This document shows, in pieces, positions 44,532 to 53,800 of a DNA stretch of 60,167 nucleotides (positions within the stretch are counted from its first letter, which is position 1; each line of letters opens with the position of its first letter). A program made the translations under genes and the position numbers. This DNA comes from Thermostichus vulcanus str. 'Rupite'. Its GTDB lineage: Bacteria; Cyanobacteriota; Cyanobacteriia; Thermostichales; Thermostichaceae. The stretch is taken from contig NZ_JAFIRA010000018.1 of the NCBI RefSeq assembly GCF_022848905.1, positions 1-60,167 of the forward strand. The letters run 5' to 3'. The notes beneath the pieces were generated by a model, which had not been told where the DNA came from, did no database searches, and worked only from the letters and a program-made list of their open reading frames with translations.

Positions 44532-45326
44532 ATGCCAGAGGCTGCACCCAAACCTGTGTTCCTGGAGGTCATCCCGGCTATCGATTTGCTCGCAGGCCAA
44601 GCGGTACGGCTTTATCAGGGAGACTATGCCCAAGCGGAGCAGGTGGCTGCCGATCCGGTGGAACAAGCCAAAGCTTGGGCGGCACAAGGGGCAACCCGTC
44701 TGCATGTGGTGGACTTAGATGGCGCCAAACGTGGGGATCCCGTCAACCTGTCCATCATCAAGCGCATTGTTCACCAAGTCCCGATCCCAGTCCAAGTGGG
44801 AGGCGGGATCCGCTCGATCGAACGAGCCCAGCAGCTCATCGATTTGGGGGTGGATCGAGTGATCGTTGGCACTTTGGCCGCAGAAGAACCAACCCTTTTG
44901 GCCGCCATGACCAAGGCTCTGCCCGGTCGCATTTGGGTGGGGATTGATGCCCGCCAAGGCCAAGTGGCAACCCGTGGCTGGGTCAGGACAACCCCCTTGT
45001 TGGCCACCGATTTGGTCCGGCAAGTTGGCGAACAGGGAGCCGCTGGCATTATCTACACCGATATTCATCGGGACGGCACCCTAGCTGGCCCCAATGTGGA
45101 ACAGTTGCGAGCCATTCTCTCTATCTCTGCTTTGCCGGTGATTGCCTCCGGCGGGATCAGCTCCCTGACGGACTTGCTGGCTTTGCTCAGCTTACCGGGT
45201 TTGGCGGGGGCAATTCTGGGTAAAGCCCTTTATTCAGGAGCCATTCAACTCAAGGAAGCCCTGCGCGCTGTGGGACCAGGCCGTTGGCAGGATATTCCCC
45301 CTGAAAACGGATCCCAGTGGGCCTAG
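44532..45326 (+). CDS. hisA: phosphoribosylformimino-AICAR ribotide isomerase HisA
   Basis: 264 aa. Fourth enzyme of histidine synthesis, a TIM barrel isomerase. Catalytic Asp in VIPAIDLLAGQAVRLYQGDY, second Asp in YTDIHRDGTLAGPN; phosphate-binding VQVGGGIRS and PVIASGGISSLTDL mark the two half-barrels. The N-terminal ten residues before VIPAID are slightly longer than usual. It stands as a single gene, as typical for scattered his genes of cyanobacteria. Confidence 0.97.
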   Translation: MPEAAPKPVFLEVIPAIDLLAGQAVRLYQGDYAQAEQVAADPVEQAKAWAAQGATRLHVVDLDGAKRGDPVNLSIIKRIVHQVPIPVQVGGGIRSIERAQQLIDLGVDRVIVGTLAAEEPTLLAAMTKALPGRIWVGIDARQGQVATRGWVRTTPLLATDLVRQVGEQGAAGIIYTDIHRDGTLAGPNVEQLRAILSISALPVIASGGISSLTDLLALLSLPGLAGAILGKALYSGAIQLKEALRAVGPGRWQDIPPENGSQWA

Positions 45327-45460
45327 CGAGAGAGACTTGCAAAATTTGCCCCCCGGAATGTGTTCAATCGCTCAGCCGCCTTGAGCAAACCTTTGCCATA
45401 CTGATAAAACTTGCATGAAGCATTTATTAAAAAGAGTTACGAACCTTGTCTAGATCATCT

Positions 45461-46660
45461 ATGGCTTTGCCTACGCTTCGCCCTGCCGTACAGGCCCTGC
45501 AACCGGAATTGGTGACTTGGCGTCGCCACATTCATAAGTATCCGGAGTTGGGCTTTCGGGAAGAGCAAACTGCCGCCTATATTAGCCAGCGCCTGAAAAG
45601 TTGGGGGATCCCTCACCAAACGGGTATTGCCCACACCGGTATTTTGGCCACCATCACAGGGGAACAGCCGGGGCCAACCCTGGCGCTACGGGCGGATATG
45701 GATGCCCTCCCCATCCAAGAGGCTAACGAAGTGGAGTACCGTTCCTGTTTACCCAACACCATGCACGCCTGCGGACACGACGGCCACACTGCCATTGCCA
45801 TGGGCACCGCCAAGCTGCTGCAACAAAACCGTCAACGCCTCAAGGGCACGATCAAGGTGATCTTTCAACCCGCTGAAGAAGGCCCTGGCGGGGCTAAGCC
45901 GATGCTGGAAGCTGGGGTATTGAAAAACCCGGATGTGGAAGGGATCCTCGGCCTACACCTGTGGAACAATCGTCCTTTGGGCAGCATTGGCGTGAAAAGT
46001 GGCCCCTCAATGGCCTTTGCGGATCGCTTCCAAATAGAAATCCTTGGGCGGGGGGGACATGCCGCCCTTCCCCATCAGACGGTGGATGCCATTGTGGTCG
46101 GAGCCCAGATTGTTTCTGCTTTGCAGACGATTGTTTCTCGCAATGTGGATCCGATGTTGCCAGCGGTGGTGACAGTAGGCCGTTTCCGGGCAGGAGATGC
46201 CTTTAATGTCGTTGCCCCTAGTGCCGAAATCTGGGGTACGGTGCGCAGCTTTCACCCCGATGTGGCGGATTTGATTCCCCGGCGTATCGAAGAGATCGTG
46301 GCCGGTATCTGCAAAGCCTATGGGGCTACCTACGACTTTCAGTTTGAGCGCCGCTATCCTGCCGTTCTCAACGACCCGGCTATGGCGGAATTGGTGGAGA
46401 AATCAGCTCGTCAGGTCTTTGGGCCAGATGCCATGATCATCCCTGAAATGACCATGGGGGGAGAGGATGTCTCCTTCTTCATGAATGAGGTGCCGGGTTG
46501 CTACTTTTTTGTCGGCTCTGCCAATTCTGAGAAGGGCCTAGACTACCCCCATCATCATCCGCGCTTTGACTTCGATGAAGCCGCCCTCGGTATTGGAGTA
46601 GAGCTGTTCCTGCGCTGCATCGAGAACTACACAGGACAGACCTTGAATGAGATGAATTAG
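45461..46660 (+). CDS. M20-family amidohydrolase (hippurate/IAA-amino acid hydrolase-like)
   Basis: 399 aa from the ATG at 45461; a TTG at 45446 is also possible. Metal-binding motifs are complete: LRADMDALPIQE, TMHACGHDGHTAIAMG, FQPAEEGPGGAKPM and MTMGGEDVSFFM. A dimerisation lid is inserted near GRGGHAALPHQTVDAI. The group removes acyl groups from N-acyl amino acids (N-acetyl, hippurate, indoleacetyl). It is cytosolic with no signal peptide. The true substrate is unknown. Confidence 0.92.
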   Translation: MALPTLRPAVQALQPELVTWRRHIHKYPELGFREEQTAAYISQRLKSWGIPHQTGIAHTGILATITGEQPGPTLALRADMDALPIQEANEVEYRSCLPNTMHACGHDGHTAIAMGTAKLLQQNRQRLKGTIKVIFQPAEEGPGGAKPMLEAGVLKNPDVEGILGLHLWNNRPLGSIGVKSGPSMAFADRFQIEILGRGGHAALPHQTVDAIVVGAQIVSALQTIVSRNVDPMLPAVVTVGRFRAGDAFNVVAPSAEIWGTVRSFHPDVADLIPRRIEEIVAGICKAYGATYDFQFERRYPAVLNDPAMAELVEKSARQVFGPDAMIIPEMTMGGEDVSFFMNEVPGCYFFVGSANSEKGLDYPHHHPRFDFDEAALGIGVELFLRCIENYTGQTLNEMN

Positions 46661-46680
46661 GTGATTGCCCTGAATACCGG

Positions 46681-47286
46681 CTAGGGGCCGAGCAAATCGG
46701 CGGCTCCACTGCCAGGAATCAGTAAGCGCTCCACCGGTTCAGGAGTAGGGCGGGTGGGAGCCGGATCAACATCGCTGGGAATATACAACGCGGTCGGGTT
46801 GGGATCCCCGCCAAAGGCCAGCAAAATGGCCTCCAAAAGGGCTTGCCGCTGTTGCCGGGTCAGAGACTGCACCACCGCTTTATCTTGGGCATAGGGATTG
46901 ACGGTCAGCCGGTCAGCACCAGGGTAGCGCTGGGCAATGATCGGCTCGTTGGCATCAAAGTAATCGGCTATCGTCAGCTGCCAATCGAACCGATCCGTAG
47001 GGGAACGGCCCGCCACCTGCAGGTGATACACCATCATCCGCCGCACCAAGGTATCCTCTTCGGGTGGAGGGCCCGTGCCATCTGGAGAGGCTGGGGTATA
47101 AGTATTCTCCAGGGGAAAATCCGGCAAAAGGCTGTACACCTGCCGAGCTGCCTCTGGGATCAAGCGCAACTGGGCCTGTACCGGCCAAGCTCCCCAAGCC
47201 AAGCTAAGAAGGATCCCCAAGGTGATGCTCGCAAAGGGAAGTCGCCGCTGTTTCACTTGTTTCATCCGGAAGGATCTCTGAATCAT
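46681..47286 (-). CDS. secreted hypothetical protein
   Basis: 201 aa from 47286; an ATG at 47265 (MKQVKQRRLPFASI) gives a more usual signal peptide start. A basic n-region, the hydrophobic stretch ITLGILLSLAWGAW and PVQAQ form a Sec signal peptide, with cleavage after VQA. The mature part is about 160 residues, with a central domain (DWQLTIADYFDANEP, TRQQRQALLEAILLAFGG) and Pro-rich ends. No known domain is recognised. It lies 24 bases downstream of herA on the same strand. Confidence 0.65.
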   Translation of the reverse strand: MIQRSFRMKQVKQRRLPFASITLGILLSLAWGAWPVQAQLRLIPEAARQVYSLLPDFPLENTYTPASPDGTGPPPEEDTLVRRMMVYHLQVAGRSPTDRFDWQLTIADYFDANEPIIAQRYPGADRLTVNPYAQDKAVVQSLTRQQRQALLEAILLAFGGDPNPTALYIPSDVDPAPTRPTPEPVERLLIPGSGAADLLGP

Positions 47287-47310
47287 CTCTAAAGATCCTA
47301 CCTTCCCCCC

Positions 47311-49035
47311 CTAATCGATACTCAAGCCTTCCACCCTCTGAGCTTGAGCACGCGGCTTCAAAGGGGCTGATTGAGCCAGCCGCTCCCGTTCACGGTGGGC
47401 CTGAAAGTGGTTTTGCCAGAGGCCGAGAATATCCAAAGTTTCCCCACCATGCTGCGTGTAGCGTTGCCGCACTTTACACAAAACAGGAGTATTCACACAC
47501 ACACCAGAGACAATGACCTGACCTTTGCTCAAGGCCGGTAATTCTTGCATTAAATCTCGCCCGGCAGCCTCGACGCTGTGGCGCAGATTTTCCTGGTCGG
47601 CAGGGTTGACAATTCGCATCAAAAATTGGCTCATGCACTGGGACAGAATATCAGAATCGAGTTTGCCAGGACGCTGAGTGATTAACCCTACCCCCAAACC
47701 AAATTTGCGTCCTTCGCTTAGGATCGTCCGCAACACCTGTTTACATCGAGAGGGATCATGAGCAGGGGCAAAGCGATGGGCTTCTTCTAACAAGATAAAG
47801 ACAGGATAGGGTAAATAGTTTTCATCAGCAGGGTCGATCTTGCCTTTGTGGGTATTCATGCGGGCATGGTTGGCTTGACGCAAAATAGCGGCAGCGATCA
47901 CCTGTTGTTCTTCCTGGCTGATCTCGTTCATTTGCAAAATGGTGACTTGCCCTGGTTCAAACAAGTCCTTGGGAGCCAAATGCTCCAGATTACTAAAATA
48001 AGGGGAGCGATCAATTTGCTCCAATTTCCACTCCAAAGCTGCTGCTGAGGATCCCTGGGATCCATCTTCTGAGGAATCCGCTTCGTTCACGGCATCAATG
48101 AGATCCTGGACTGTCCAGCGCACTGGATTGAAATGGGTCGTGTTGCGAAAGGCTTTTTCCAAAAACGATTTCTGACGATCTGACATTTCCGGCAATAAAG
48201 TCAAAATATCGAAGAAATTGAGGGAGGAAATGCGAATTTTAATCTCTTGTGGCGAAAGCACTTTCACTTTGGGCCGATACCCGTCTTCCCCCAAAAAGCG
48301 AGGATGAGACTGCATCTCCGCCAGGGTGTTGTATTCCCCGTGAGGATCGAAAATCAAGACGGCTGCCCGGTTCTTAGGTAACAACAATTCCTCGATCAAC
48401 ACCCCCGCCGTGTAGGACTTGCCGGATCCCGTCCCGGCCAAAATGGCCAGATGGGTACTGACCATCTCCTTCACGTCCAGAACTACCGGCACAGCTCCCT
48501 CATCCCGCAACAGCAAACTGCCCAAATGGGCCCCCCCAATCGCCATCTCATCCCGCTTGTTCAAGACCGATTTCAGGAGCTGATCAGGAGCTAGAAAAAC
48601 CTTGGCACCCGGATCCGGGGCACGACGGGGATTGATAAAGCCCATGGCCCGATGGAAATAACCGATCACTTCAACGGTGACGGCATAGATTTCTGGGTTG
48701 GGGTGGGTAAAGCCCACTAAGGCCACAATCGCACTTGGGTCAATTTCGGTATCGGCAAAAATGCGGTCGGGAATATGATCCAACAGTTGTACTTGGCCAA
48801 TTTTTCCCAGGATTTGTAACAACCGCGATTGGGGATCCCGAACTTCATAATAGACAAACTCACCCACCTTCACCGCTTGGGTATTGGAGGTGATGAAGAC
48901 GTATTGATTGGAAGTTTCTCCTGGTCCTTTAACGGTGCCAATCACCTCTGGAGCGTTATTGACTACAGAAAGGGCAGTCTCTTGGTAATGCCCATTGCTG
49001 GACTGTTCAGGGATCCCTGTAGATTTTTTTGACAT
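47311..49035 (-). CDS. herA: HerA-like DNA translocase ATPase
   Basis: 574 aa. The N-terminal part (about 25-130) fits a HAS-barrel. Walker A is AGTGSGKS (200-207), followed by IFDPHGEYNTL. Walker B is VFILLEEAHRF (412-422), with the sensor-like GLITQRPGKLD. HerA hexamers pump DNA and load and activate NurA nuclease during end resection in archaea and some bacteria. The start codon overlaps the stop of the 197-aa gene by one base (TAATG). It is the last gene of the mre11-rad50-nurA-x-herA run. Helicase or translocase activity is inferred from the family. Confidence 0.9.
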   Translation of the reverse strand: MSKKSTGIPEQSSNGHYQETALSVVNNAPEVIGTVKGPGETSNQYVFITSNTQAVKVGEFVYYEVRDPQSRLLQILGKIGQVQLLDHIPDRIFADTEIDPSAIVALVGFTHPNPEIYAVTVEVIGYFHRAMGFINPRRAPDPGAKVFLAPDQLLKSVLNKRDEMAIGGAHLGSLLLRDEGAVPVVLDVKEMVSTHLAILAGTGSGKSYTAGVLIEELLLPKNRAAVLIFDPHGEYNTLAEMQSHPRFLGEDGYRPKVKVLSPQEIKIRISSLNFFDILTLLPEMSDRQKSFLEKAFRNTTHFNPVRWTVQDLIDAVNEADSSEDGSQGSSAAALEWKLEQIDRSPYFSNLEHLAPKDLFEPGQVTILQMNEISQEEQQVIAAAILRQANHARMNTHKGKIDPADENYLPYPVFILLEEAHRFAPAHDPSRCKQVLRTILSEGRKFGLGVGLITQRPGKLDSDILSQCMSQFLMRIVNPADQENLRHSVEAAGRDLMQELPALSKGQVIVSGVCVNTPVLCKVRQRYTQHGGETLDILGLWQNHFQAHRERERLAQSAPLKPRAQAQRVEGLSID

Positions 49036-49628
49036 TAGCGCATCGCTCCCATGGTCATTTTCCAGGACAGTTCTTTGCTGAGGATCTGTAGAGCCCGTTG
49101 TTGAGCGGGATCCCCAAACATAGGGGTAATATCATTCAACACTTGATAGATCAGATGATCGGCAAAGTTGCCACCACTACTTAACAGCAAACCGTAATAG
49201 GAAAATTGAGTTTGTCCTTGCGGATCCTGATGAAAGCGTAAGACTTCCTCTTGGCTCATGCGAAAAACAGGTGTATTGACAGGCACAACCACACGCGGGA
49301 TCCCTTGGTTTCCATAGCCATGCTGTCCATCCAATGCTCCGATTAAAACCACCGAAAGCAAGGTGCGCACCTCGTTTTGCAAATCAGGGGAGAAATAGGG
49401 GTTCGGCTCACTGGATAAACGTGGTCCTGAGTTAAGGAACATCGGGTTTACAAGCTGCGTGTTGTAGACCAAGCCTACAGCCCAGTGCCGTTGCTCACTT
49501 TCTAGCTTGACAAAACTCCCAAAGCCATAGTCATCAGGTGCTGGAGGATTTTTCACTTCCAAAACATCATCCACCTGTACCACATAGTCGCAGTGATTAT
49601 TAGAGCGAACCACTTTGCCCAATCTCAT
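49035..49628 (-). CDS. 197-aa protein between nurA and herA
   Basis: I do not recognise it by name. The N-terminal stretch (MRLGKVVRSNNHCDYVVQVD, then FGSFVKLESEQRHWAVGLVY) has the strand pattern of a HAS-barrel, the small domain found at the N-terminus of HerA. The rest is alpha/beta with a conserved-looking GIPRVVVPVNTPVFRMSQEE. Its ATG lies in ATGA overlapping the nurA stop by four bases, and its stop overlaps the herA start by one, so all three are translationally coupled. This makes a NurA-HerA bridging or clamp role attractive. That role is inference. Confidence 0.85.
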   Translation of the reverse strand: MRLGKVVRSNNHCDYVVQVDDVLEVKNPPAPDDYGFGSFVKLESEQRHWAVGLVYNTQLVNPMFLNSGPRLSSEPNPYFSPDLQNEVRTLLSVVLIGALDGQHGYGNQGIPRVVVPVNTPVFRMSQEEVLRFHQDPQGQTQFSYYGLLLSSGGNFADHLIYQVLNDITPMFGDPAQQRALQILSKELSWKMTMGAMR

Positions 49629-50818
49629 CGGATTCGCCTCCGTTGCAGTTTACTCACAGTTTTGCGAGACAGCCTCAGGTTGAGTTTCTCACGGGCTGCC
49701 CAATCTTGCATCAGACGCAAAAACAGGTTGCGATCTTCACTGCGAATCAGAGCTGTTTGGTCGGCGGTTTCGATAACATAAGGGTAACCTCGGCCAATCA
49801 CCACTTCACAGCGAACAATATCCACCAACCAGTCCAGCAAGCCCGCTTCATAAACCCAAACGGGAATCTCCAGGCGAGCCGGGAAGTTATCGCTAGTCCG
49901 TAGGTAAACAAACCCAATCTGTTCTCGCATTTCTTGGTAGCGATTGAGGATCCCCTCTTGCGGATTGAGGCTACCCCCACGGGCACAGATAAAAAAGGGC
50001 GTGCGATCCCCCCAATCCAGCCAGGGGCTAAGCAATTGAGCATCATGAAGTTGTGGGGCCTCGGGCAAATCAAAGCAGTGTTTCAGCAATGAAACCAGAT
50101 CTGAAGTATAGGTCGTGTCAATGTAACCCACCAAAGGGATCCGGTTTTGTTGGCTGGCACGCAGCACCGGTAAAAGGCACTGCACGTAAAAGTCTTGGGT
50201 TTCCGGCTCAAACACTTCCGCAAACGTGGCTACTAAGGCCCCATCCAAAAAGGCCACTTTCCGGGATCCCTGCTTGGATTGCTGAATATACTCATGTAAC
50301 CTTTCGGTTTCCATTTGAAAGCGACGTTGATTGACAACTCGTTCTTTTGGCTCCCCGCTGCTGGTTGCTCCCAAATCCGTTGGAGTCAGCACATCCACTT
50401 GAATATCTTTTTCATAACTGCCTGCAGCGCAGTGATAATTTTCGTACCAGCCAATCTGCACCAAAGCAATGGGAATAGAAAGATCCTTACTGGGGTAGAT
50501 CTGGGATCCATCTACTGCAAAGGTAGGAATATCTCGAATGACCGACTTAACCCATTCACAGCTTTCTTCGTAGTTGGCCCACTCGTGGGCAAAAGGCACC
50601 TTCCAACTTGGATACAGATCCCATTCAGCCGTAGGTAGAGCCCCTGGGAATGCCCATGTGGCTGTCTTTTCTGCGATCTCTAATCCCGACCATTTACACA
50701 ATTGCTCCATGGCCTGCTTGTACAATTCTCGTCGTTCCGACAGACCAGTATCAAACGCGGTAAAAGCTTCCCGCTTTTGATCCAGAACGGCGAGGATCCG
50801 ATCGGCTCTAAGCACCAT
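49625..50818 (-). CDS. nurA: NurA-like DNA end-resection nuclease
   Basis: 397 aa from the ATG at 50818, preceded by AAGGAGGG at nine bases. The frame is open to a TTG at 50851 but that start lacks a ribosome binding site. NurA motifs: Asp103 in TFAVDGSQIYPS, Asp192 in VAFLDGALVATF, then VGYIDTTYTSDLV and the late IGRGYPYVIETADQTALI. NurA is a 5'-3' nuclease of RNase H fold that acts inside the HerA complex. It overlaps the end of the Rad50-like gene by 11 bases and the following gene by four. Confidence 0.88.
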   Translation of the reverse strand: MVLRADRILAVLDQKREAFTAFDTGLSERRELYKQAMEQLCKWSGLEIAEKTATWAFPGALPTAEWDLYPSWKVPFAHEWANYEESCEWVKSVIRDIPTFAVDGSQIYPSKDLSIPIALVQIGWYENYHCAAGSYEKDIQVDVLTPTDLGATSSGEPKERVVNQRRFQMETERLHEYIQQSKQGSRKVAFLDGALVATFAEVFEPETQDFYVQCLLPVLRASQQNRIPLVGYIDTTYTSDLVSLLKHCFDLPEAPQLHDAQLLSPWLDWGDRTPFFICARGGSLNPQEGILNRYQEMREQIGFVYLRTSDNFPARLEIPVWVYEAGLLDWLVDIVRCEVVIGRGYPYVIETADQTALIRSEDRNLFLRLMQDWAAREKLNLRLSRKTVSKLQRRRIR

Positions 50819-53800
50819 GGGAGGGATCCCTCCTTCTTGCAATCGGGTCAAAGTTTCTTTCTACCCGGATGATATTCTCCGTCACCTGTTCAAAAGTATC
50901 GTCATGGCTAATAACAAATAATTGTTGGAAGGAACGCAAATTAGTAATCGCCTCTGCCAGTCGCTGTCGTCGCTGTGCATCCATATTCGTGGTGGGCTCA
51001 TCAAAGAAGGCAATATCCAGTTGTCCTAAGACCTTTAATAAAGCCAGTCGTACAGCCAAGGCTGCACACATTTGCTCTCCTCCAGAAAGGCTGGCAAAAC
51101 GTCGTTTGGTGCTGCTGCCCTCTTGCACTCGAATTTCGTAGTCTGGTTCCCAAGTTAGGCTGACATTGGGACGATTCAGAATTTCTCGAAACAGTTGATC
51201 GGCAGTATGGTTAACTTGTTGTAAGTAATGTTGAGTAATTTGTGGGCCAGCTTTTTTATAAACCTCTCGACTAAATTTGATAAACCGATGTAGCCGCTCC
51301 TTTTCAGCCCGTTCTGCGTCTACTTCCTTAAGACTATCTCTCACTTGCTCTAGCTGTCGGATCTTTTCCTGTATCTTGCTAAGTTGAGAGGTAAGACTTT
51401 CCAGATGGGCTTTGGCTTCTGCTTCTTTTACTCTTGCCGCTTGTAGTAGCGCTTTATGGCTTTCGTAGTCTTCTGGTTGAAATTGGGAAATTAGTGGATC
51501 CCGTTGCGCCTGAAGCTGGGCCATTTGAGTTTGGAGGGTGTGCCATTGTCTTTTCAGATTCTCAAGCGCTTTTTCTCGCTCGGGCAGCAGTCGAGCAATC
51601 GGTTCAGCTTGAAGATAGCTTTCGTGGCTGGAGCGATAGTGATCCCGCTGTTGTTGCAGGGATCCAATCTCCTGCTCTAGATGTTCACTTGCCAAAAGAG
51701 ATTTTTGCAGCTGTTCGAGTTCTAGCTGAATCTGTTGCCGTTGCTGTAGATAATCGGCTTGGCTGCGTAAATAGTCAGCCTCGGCCTTAAGTTCTAGCCG
51801 TAAACGTTCTGCTTGCCCACGGGGATCCCCTAAAGCTCTCAGGGATTCCCTAAGCTGTTCCAATTGAGTGCGGGTTTCTTCTGCCGTTCCCCACTCCTGT
51901 TCCCATTGATTGATCTGGGCTTGCTTTTGTTGACCTTGGCTCTGAATTTGGTTTAATTCTACTTGAGCTATCTGCAACTCCTGTTGTCGCTGAGCCAAAC
52001 TTTTCGCTGTCTCTAGCGAAGTAATGACCTTTTCATAACCACTGCGACAGGTTTTCTGCTCTTCTTTGAGAGAGAAGATTTTTTCTTCAATGTCCTCTAG
52101 AAGTTGCAGTTGTTGATCCAAGTCTTGAATATCTGCAAGAATAGGTTCCATCTGTTTGGTAATCTGTTGCCACCTTTGTTCAATTGGGGCTTTCCTTTCG
52201 AGTTCCTTTTTCAGTCGTTTGAGTTGTCCTCGAGGATCCCCTTGTTTTTGTAGCTTTTCGCCCAATTCCTGCTGTTGACGAATAAAGGTAGGCTCCGCCT
52301 CAAGACTCCAATGAATATCCTCGATTTGGCTTTGCAGTTCTGTCTGCGCTTGCAGGAGCTGTTGTCTGTGGGACTCCAACTCAGGAATTTGCCTTGTCAG
52401 ACCTAGCAGAGGTTGTATCGTCTTTAGTTCCTGCTGTAAATCTAAAAATTGCTGATGCAGTTGGGCTTCGGCTATCTGAGGGGTGAGATCTTGCAAAATA
52501 TGCTGGATGGATTGAAGGAGGTCTTGACTGAGGGCCGAAGACTGGCTAAGTATATCCGGGATCCGTTTCCAAAGTCCTTCCCATTCTGGGTTTTGTCTCC
52601 GCTGTAACTCCAGATCTTGAAGCAGTGATTGAATGGTTTGCTGCTGATGTTGGAAACGATTTTTTCCTTGCTCCAATAAGATCCGCAGTTCTTGGTGAAA
52701 TTGTTGAGCGGCTGCTATACGACTGAGTTGGATTTGAAGGCGTTCTTGTTGAGCTTCCAATTCAGGGATCCTGGCAACTTGCTGCAAATAACCTCGTCTT
52801 TGCCGAAGTGTATCCTCTAGCTGTTGGAGTTGTTGCTGAAGATGCACTTGCTCTGTTTCCTTTTGCTTTAGCTCCAGACGCATTGATTGGAAAGGTGTTA
52901 GTTTCTTTTCGATTTCCAGCAATTGTTTCTCCAGGGATTCTTGCTGTTCTATAAGAGGGTTTAGGCTGTGAATTTCTTCCTCAATGTGTTGAAAGGCAAG
53001 CAGCTGTTGTTTATATTCAGCTTCCTGAATTTGCAAGTGATGTAGTTCCTGAAGTCTTTTCTCCCGTTGGCTGCCCAAGCGATTCCGGGTTTGCTGATCA
53101 ACTTCTGCCTGAGCAATCTGAATTTCCAGATCCTGGTACCGAGTATAGGCAGGTTGATGCTGATGACAAATGGCTGATGCTTTTTCGGCCTCCTCTAACC
53201 GCCTCTGAAGAAGTTGGCACCGCTCCGATTGAGTTGCCCATTCTCCTCGCAGTCGTTCTAATTCCATTTGCCATTCCAACAGCCTATTCAGGTGTTGGGT
53301 TAAACGAACCTGCTCAGCCTCCAAATTCTGTTGAGTCTGTAGTTTGGGGCTTAGGTCTTTGAGTTCCTGTCTCCATTCCTGTAACTGCCTGAGTTTCTCT
53401 TCTAGTCTGGCTAGTTCTGTATCGATGGCCTGTTGCTGGGAGAGTAAGTGATCCCGCTGCTTGAGCCAAACAAACCGCTGCTGTTGCTGCTTTTCCAAAT
53501 CCCGCAATTGGGCTTCTGCTGCTAAAAACAGTTGGGATCCCTGAAGGCATTGATCCCGTTGCGCCTGGGCTTTCCGGGCTTCTTGAAGGAGAGTTTCAGC
53601 TTGTTTCTGACTCGCTTTTAGTAAGGCTTCCTGCTGTTCTCCTTCCCGCAGTTGTTGGTCTATGATTTGAATTTGACTGAGTAGGCTCTCTAATCTTTCG
53701 AGTTGGACTTGGGCTTGTTGAATAATCTGGGTTTGCTGCTGAAGCTCTTCTTGCCAATAGGACAAATCACGTGCTAACTTTATCTGTTCTTCTTGAAGGG

